From VHCN01 sp964589935 (GTDB lineage Bacteria > Verrucomicrobiota > Verrucomicrobiia > Limisphaerales > VHCN01), in NCBI GenBank assembly GCA_964589935.1, contig CAZPVD010000001.1:372001-436000 (forward strand): 64,000 nt of DNA, in the 5' to 3' direction. A program made the translations under genes and the position numbers. The notes below the pieces were generated by a model. That model had not been told where the DNA came from. It searched no databases and was given only the letters and a program-made list of their open reading frames with translations. This document shows, one piece after another, positions 59,536 through 64,000 of the stretch (its first letter is position 1; every line of letters begins with the position of its first letter).

Positions 59536-61305
59536 TCAAGATTTCCGCCAGTCGAGCACCTTGAGTTGGACAGTGCGCGAACCGTTGAAGTCATTGATCT
59601 GCGGAGCGAACGCAAGGTCAAAGCGGTCCGCGGGCAAATCGTCCTTCCGCACGTTCCACATCACGGCCTCGCGCGTGTCGTGGCCGTCGGTGACGTGCAA
59701 TTTCGCGTGCTGCTTCTCGCGGCCCATGCGCAACGGAGGACGCGCAAGCGTGAGGTTTCGCGCGACAAGCTGGACGGCCGGATTCCCCTGCCCTGTCGGC
59801 TGAAGTTGATCGAGTTCACCAAGCCTTTCGAGCGTGAGTTCGCCAAGCGTGGTTTCCGCGTCAAGGCGAAGAAGCGGCTGAAGCTGCTCCTGCTTGAGGA
59901 TGCGGCGCGCGAGGTCGTTGAGGCGTGAACGGAGCGCGTCAACCTTGTCCGGCCTTACCGAAAGGCCCGCGGCCATCGCATGTCCGCCGTGGCGTTCGAG
60001 CAAATCATCGCACTCGCGCAACGCCGCCGCGAGGTCGAAGCCCTCGATGCTGCGGCCGGAGCCGCGCCACTGCTGCGCGTCGCCGCCGAGGATGAGCGTG
60101 GGCCGGTAAAACTCGCGCAGCACGCGCGACGCGACAATGCCCACGACGCCGATGTGCCAGAGCAACTGTCCCTCGACGATAACGAAGTCCGTCTCCGCAT
60201 TGAAACGCGCCCGCACCGCGCCAATGACCTCGTCCGCGATGGCGCGTTCGATGTTTTGACGCTCCCGGTTGTGCCCGTCGAGTTCACGAGCGAGCGGTTC
60301 GGCAGATGCAAGATCGCGCGCGAGCAGAAGGTCGAGCGAAGCCGTGGCGGTTTCGAGACGTCCCGCCGCATTCAGACGCGGACCAAGTTGGAAACCGACT
60401 TCATACGTGCCGATGGTGTTGTTGATTTGAGCGACGCGCTTGAGTGCAACAAGGCCGGGTCGTTGCGTCGTGTTCAGACGCTCCAGCCCGGCGGTGACAA
60501 GAATGCGGTTCTCGCCCGTGAGCGGAACGATGTCCGCGATGGTGCCCAGCGCGACGAGATCAAGCAGAGGTCGAAGATCGTAGTCCGCCGCACCGGGAAG
60601 GTTGCGTTCGCGCGCTCGCTTCACAAGTGCGTGCGCAAGCTTGAACGCGAGGCCGGCCGAGCACAGCTCGGTGAAAGAGGCGAGAGGCGAGAGGCGAGAG
60701 GCAACGGAGGTTGCATCCTCCCGCCTCATCTGCCCATCGCCTCTCGCCTGCTTCTGTGGATTCACGAGCGCCACCGCTTCGGGCGGGGGTGAGGAAACCT
60801 GATGATGATCAAGCACGATCACATCCACGCCACGTGCGCGCAGCCACGCGATGGTTTCGACAGCGGTCGAGCCGCAGTCCACGGCGAGCAGCAATGTGAC
60901 GGGAAATTTCTTCAGGCAATTCTCCACGCCGTCCTGGCTGAGGCCGTAACCCTCGTCCATGCGGTGCGGGAGATAGTGATGAACTTGCCAGCCGAGCGCG
61001 CGGAGAACTTCAACGAGCAGCGTCGTCGAAGTCACGCCGTCCACGTCGTAGTCGCCGAAAATGACGAGCGGCTCGCCGTGTTCGCGCGCGTGCAGCAGGC
61101 GCTCGACGGCGCGCTCCATGTCGGGCAACAGAAACGGGTCGGTGAGGTTTTTCAGGCGTGGCTGGAGGAAGCGCGTGATGCTCTCCGCGTCACTGAGGCC
61201 ACGATTAAGCAGGCATTGCGCGAGGAGCGGTGAGAGCTTGAGCCGGCGTGCGAGCGGCTCGACGAGCATCGGCTGCGCGGGCGCGAGTGACCAGCGGGAG
61301 TTCAT
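59536..61305 (-). CDS. recJ: Single-stranded-DNA exonuclease RecJ
   Basis: A 589-residue RecJ. The DHH motifs are IFGDYDVDGVTSTTLL, LLAVDCGSTAVETIAWLR and VIVLDHHQVS. Later GENRILVTAGLERLN, GFQLGPRLNAAGRLETA and DHN-like regions follow, then the DHHA1 RSIEGFDLAAALRECDDLLERHGGHAMAAGL and the OB-like C-terminus. It degrades ssDNA 5'-3' in recombination and mismatch repair. A 25-residue insertion (NPQKQARGDGQMRREDATSVASRL) sits where other RecJ proteins read NPK..D.PYPF; it coincides with a palindrome (60676-60749). The ATG 61305 overlaps the terC stop by 4 bases. Confidence 0.93.
   Translation of the reverse strand: MNSRWSLAPAQPMLVEPLARRLKLSPLLAQCLLNRGLSDAESITRFLQPRLKNLTDPFLLPDMERAVERLLHAREHGEPLVIFGDYDVDGVTSTTLLVEVLRALGWQVHHYLPHRMDEGYGLSQDGVENCLKKFPVTLLLAVDCGSTAVETIAWLRARGVDVIVLDHHQVSSPPPEAVALVNPQKQARGDGQMRREDATSVASRLSPLASFTELCSAGLAFKLAHALVKRARERNLPGAADYDLRPLLDLVALGTIADIVPLTGENRILVTAGLERLNTTQRPGLVALKRVAQINNTIGTYEVGFQLGPRLNAAGRLETATASLDLLLARDLASAEPLARELDGHNRERQNIERAIADEVIGAVRARFNAETDFVIVEGQLLWHIGVVGIVASRVLREFYRPTLILGGDAQQWRGSGRSIEGFDLAAALRECDDLLERHGGHAMAAGLSVRPDKVDALRSRLNDLARRILKQEQLQPLLRLDAETTLGELTLERLGELDQLQPTGQGNPAVQLVARNLTLARPPLRMGREKQHAKLHVTDGHDTREAVMWNVRKDDLPADRFDLAFAPQINDFNGSRTVQLKVLDWRKS
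60676..60749. repeat. Heptamer tandem repeat and palindrome inside recJ
   Basis: A heptamer (gaggcga) repeats about four times at 60676-60702. An inverted copy of aggcgagaggc lies at 60739-60749. The arms can pair perfectly over 11 bp. The block is in frame and accounts for the extra residues relative to typical RecJ, so it looks like an inserted palindromic repeat rather than conserved sequence. Confidence 0.72.
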
Positions 61306-62285
61306 TTTGAGGACGGAGATTTGTCCGCCGCGGAGCGAGATGATTGCATTCGCACGGAGACCACGGACGCCGCAATGGAGCCGAGGATGAACACGCCGAC
61401 GACGGCAAGCGACACGCCGGTGCCGATGTCGAACCACGGTTTGATGAGCATTTTCGCGCCGATGAACGCGAGCACGAACGCGAGGCCGATCTTGAGGTGA
61501 CAAAAGTATCGGATCGCACCCGCGAGGACGAAGTAAAGCGAGCGCAGGCCGAGGATGGCAAAGACGTTCGAGGTAAAAATGATGAACGGCTTCTCCGTCA
61601 CCGCAAAGATGGCAGGGATCGAATCGGCGGCGAACACGAGGTCGGTCGTCTCCACCATGAGCAGCACGAGCGCGAGCGGCGTGAGCGCTCGGCGGCCGTC
61701 CAGTTCGCTCATGAATTTTTCGCCCTCGAAATCGCGCGTCACCGGATAAAATTTTCGCGCAAGGCGAATCACGATGTTCTTTTCCGGATGCACGCCGTCG
61801 TCCTTCGCGAACAGCATTTTGATGCCGGTGAAGAGCAGGAAAACGCCGAAAAAATAGAGCAGCCAGTGAAACTGGTGGATGAGCGCCGCGCCCGCGCCGA
61901 TCATCATGCCGCGCATGAGCAGCGCGCCAAGGATGCCCCAAAACAGCACGCGATGTTGCAACTCGCCGGGCACGCGGAAAAAGGTGAAGACGAGCGCGAT
62001 GATGAAGACGTTGTCCATCGAGAGGGACATCTCGATGACATAGCCTGTGACGAATTCGAGCGCCTCCTCGCGTCCGCGCCACGGCACGAGCGCGGCGGCA
62101 AAGGTCATGGCAAGCGCTGCGAACACAATGGTCCACGTGAGTGCCTCGCGAAAACGAACGACGTGTGCGGTGCGGTGAAAGACGCCGAGATCGAGCGCAA
62201 GGAACAGTAAAATGGCCGCGATGAAACCAACCCAGTGGAAGGGCGTGACTTCAGTGAAAGCCAGCAGCGGCGTGATCAGCGGCAT
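61302..62285 (-). CDS. TerC family integral membrane protein
   Basis: A 327-residue protein with about nine transmembrane helices. Conserved TerC features are EMSLSMDNVFIIALVF (Asp in the helix), LFWGILGALLMRGMMIGAGAALI, LLYFFGVFLLFTGIKML, ALVLLMVETTDLVFAADSIPAIFAVT (Glu/Asp-rich core) and FAILGLRSLYFVLAG. TerC/Alx proteins are associated with metal ion export, particularly manganese, or with tellurite/alkali phenotypes; the cargo is not determinable. The stop overlaps the recJ start by 4 bases, so expression is coupled. The gene lies downstream of secDF. Confidence 0.92.
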   Translation of the reverse strand: MPLITPLLAFTEVTPFHWVGFIAAILLFLALDLGVFHRTAHVVRFREALTWTIVFAALAMTFAAALVPWRGREEALEFVTGYVIEMSLSMDNVFIIALVFTFFRVPGELQHRVLFWGILGALLMRGMMIGAGAALIHQFHWLLYFFGVFLLFTGIKMLFAKDDGVHPEKNIVIRLARKFYPVTRDFEGEKFMSELDGRRALTPLALVLLMVETTDLVFAADSIPAIFAVTEKPFIIFTSNVFAILGLRSLYFVLAGAIRYFCHLKIGLAFVLAFIGAKMLIKPWFDIGTGVSLAVVGVFILGSIAASVVSVRMQSSRSAADKSPSSK

Positions 62286-62377
62286 CGCGACTTAATTCTT
62301 GTTGTTTCACACGCGCGCCAGCGGGCCGGAGCGCGATGCAAGATTAAATCGGATTTGCCGCGAGTGGGATTACAAAC

Positions 62378-64000
62378 TCACGCCTTGTTTGGCGTCATCT
62401 TGGGCGGGGCTGAGTTCGTGTTATCCACCGTGAGCGGCGTCGCACCGAGCGCTGGGCGCTGGCCCTTGTGCCACCACAGCACCAGCGCGCTGGCAATGTA
62501 GATGGACGAGTAAGTGCCGGTGATGATGCCGACGAGGAAGGTGAATGCGAAGTCGTTGATGACGCCGCCGCCGAAGAGATACAGCGCCATCGTGGCGATG
62601 AACACCGTGCCCGAGGTGATGAGCGTGCGGCTGAGAGTGCGGTTCAGCGCGTGATTGATGAGGTCGCGGAACGAGCCGCGCACGCCGAGCTTCAAGTCCT
62701 CGCGGATCCGGTCGAAGATGACGACGGTGTCGTTGATCGAGAACCCGATGATCGTGAGGATCGCGGCCACGACGGTGCCGTTGATCTCACGCCCGGCAAG
62801 GAAGTAACAACCCAGCGTCATCAGCACGTCGTGAATGATCGCGAGCACCGCGCCGGCGGCGAAGGAGAATTCGTAGCGGAACGCGACATAGACCAAGATG
62901 CCGAAGAGCGAGAGCACCACTGCCAGCAACGCGGAACGCATGATTTCTCCGCCAAGCGTCGGTCCGACGCTGCGGAGCTGACTGACTTTGAATTGCGAGT
63001 CGGGAAACGACTTCGCCAAATCGTCCGCAATTTTCTGGCCGGACCCGGCGAGCGCAGTGATTCGCAGACGCTCGGAGTTGTCGCCGGGGCTGCGTTGGTA
63101 TTGGATGAGCGCTTCCTTCACCTGTTCTTCGCCGACCTTTACCTTTGTGACGATGGCACGGATTTTTTCGACATCATCAAGCTTCTTCGCAAACGTCAGC
63201 GTGACTTCGTCACCGCCGCGAAGTTCAAACCCGAGCACTGTCTTGCCGCGGATGGCCACGCCGTAGAACACGCCAACACCAATGAGAGTCCACGACGCGA
63301 TGAAGGCGATCCTCGCCCAGCGCATGAAGTCAATCTGCGTGCCGTGGATGAGATGCATCATCTTCAACGACCCCGTGGCGTTGCGCGCGAGCAGCCAGTC
63401 GAAGATGAGACGCGTGACCACGAGCGCGGTGAACAGGCTCAACGCCACGCCGATGGTCAGCGTCACGCCGAAGCCCTTCACGGTGCCGGTGCCGAGGTAA
63501 ATCAAAATGATGGCGGAGATGAGCGTGGTGACGTGCGAGTCAAGAATCGTGCTGAAGGCCTTGTCGTAGCCGGCGGCAATGGCGCCGCGCATGGATTTGC
63601 CCGCGGCAAGCTCCTCGCGCAGACGCTCGTAAATGAGCACGTTGGCGTCCACCGCCATGCCGATGGTGAGCACGATGCCCGCGATGCCCGGCAGCGTCAG
63701 CGTGGTGCCGATGGAGCACATCACGCCGAACGTGATGAGGATGTTGAGCAGCAGCGCGACGTTCGCGATAAGCCCGGACAGCCTATAATACCAGAGCATG
63801 AAAACAGACACGAGCACGGTGCCGTAGAGAGCCGAGTTAATGCCGGCCTTGATGGTATCCTTGCCGAGTGACGGGTCCACTTGGGCTTCGTCTTCGATCT
63901 TGAGCGGCGCTTCGAGGGGATTTTCGAGCGCGCTCGCCAGCTCAAAGGCTTCCTTCAAATCAAAATCGCCGCTGATCTGGCAACTACCTCCGGTGATTGG
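62378..64000 (-). CDS. secDF: SecD-SecF fusion protein, partial (5' end beyond the window)
   Basis: The frame is open to the window edge and gives at least 540 residues. The visible N-terminal part reads ITGGSC..SGDFDLKEAFELA, from the end of the SecD periplasmic region. Then come SecD transmembrane motifs (GIVLTIGMAVDANVLIYERLREEL, AGYDKAFSTILDSHVTTLISA) and the SecF half (GFELRGGDEVTLTF, FSINDTVVIFDRIREDLKLG, LITSGTVFIATMALYLFGG). SecDF uses the proton gradient to complete Sec export. A single-chain fusion is common in this group. The start and the SecD first helix lie to the right of the window. Confidence 0.94.
   Translation of the reverse strand, partial: PITGGSCQISGDFDLKEAFELASALENPLEAPLKIEDEAQVDPSLGKDTIKAGINSALYGTVLVSVFMLWYYRLSGLIANVALLLNILITFGVMCSIGTTLTLPGIAGIVLTIGMAVDANVLIYERLREELAAGKSMRGAIAAGYDKAFSTILDSHVTTLISAIILIYLGTGTVKGFGVTLTIGVALSLFTALVVTRLIFDWLLARNATGSLKMMHLIHGTQIDFMRWARIAFIASWTLIGVGVFYGVAIRGKTVLGFELRGGDEVTLTFAKKLDDVEKIRAIVTKVKVGEEQVKEALIQYQRSPGDNSERLRITALAGSGQKIADDLAKSFPDSQFKVSQLRSVGPTLGGEIMRSALLAVVLSLFGILVYVAFRYEFSFAAGAVLAIIHDVLMTLGCYFLAGREINGTVVAAILTIIGFSINDTVVIFDRIREDLKLGVRGSFRDLINHALNRTLSRTLITSGTVFIATMALYLFGGGVINDFAFTFLVGIITGTYSSIYIASALVLWWHKGQRPALGATPLTVDNTNSAPPKMTPNKA

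Noticed and set aside
62468..63871. Long plus-strand frame opposite secDF
   Set aside because: Charged low-complexity composition from GC-rich antisense; SecDF motifs are clear on the other strand.
1..64000. CRISPR array, tRNA or rRNA gene
   Set aside because: No regularly spaced direct repeats and no tRNA arm pattern or rRNA core sequence were seen, though small RNAs cannot be excluded by eye.

Overview
The window looks like a piece of a Verrucomicrobiota chromosome, most like the Limisphaerales/Pedosphaera-type lineages (inference). The grounds are high GC, a PSD1 cytochrome/DUF1501 pair, CehA/McbA-type and LRR-kinase proteins, a glucosyl-3-phosphoglycerate synthase, hopanoid genes and abundant palindromic repeats. 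Genes are dense and short overlaps are common. No gene-free gap exceeds 300 bases; the longest, about 277 bases at 7050-7326, is a divergent promoter region.

Left part (1-16.8 kb): the 3' end of glycine dehydrogenase (gcvP), three consecutive CNNM/CBS transporter paralogues, a membrane protein and a transmembrane Ser/Thr kinase with leucine-rich repeats. A four-gene porin/multiheme cytochrome operon (7327-12205) follows; it resembles an electron conduit across both membranes. Then come minus-strand genes for a PilT-like ATPase, a class V aminotransferase, a GspF-like protein, thioredoxin and an Ala/Pro-rich membrane-anchored protein.

Middle (16.9-37.3 kb): the PSD1/DUF1501 pair, secreted and outer-membrane proteins, an APH-type kinase, ilvD and a TPR-peroxiredoxin fusion. 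A glycosylation locus (30.2-35.1 kb: GpgS-like GT81, two GT4 enzymes, HAD phosphatase) fits synthesis of glucosylglycerate or mannosylglucosylglycerate compatible solutes. A CPA2 antiporter follows.

The most unusual object is alaS (37451-41404). It encodes 1317 residues instead of about 880. The excess is three in-frame insertions: a complete REP-associated tyrosine transposase (RAYT) unit flanked by two inverted REP pairs, an AT-richer insertion of about 125 residues, and a short REP pair in the editing-domain linker. A further REP-type pair sits just before the start codon. Removing the three insertions leaves about 882 residues with the AlaRS zinc-site motifs intact. Smaller in-frame palindromes in recJ and possibly in a glycosyltransferase suggest that palindromic elements enter coding regions in this genome.

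Right part (41.4-64 kb): an EgtD-like methyltransferase, a CehA/McbA hydrolase, yicC-gmk-coaC, an NtrC-type two-component system, and a hopanoid locus (hpnD, hpnK and a DMT protein facing hpnG and shc). Last is a minus-strand housekeeping set: a double metallopeptidase, tsaD, ctpA, ispD, recJ, terC and secDF, which runs off the window.
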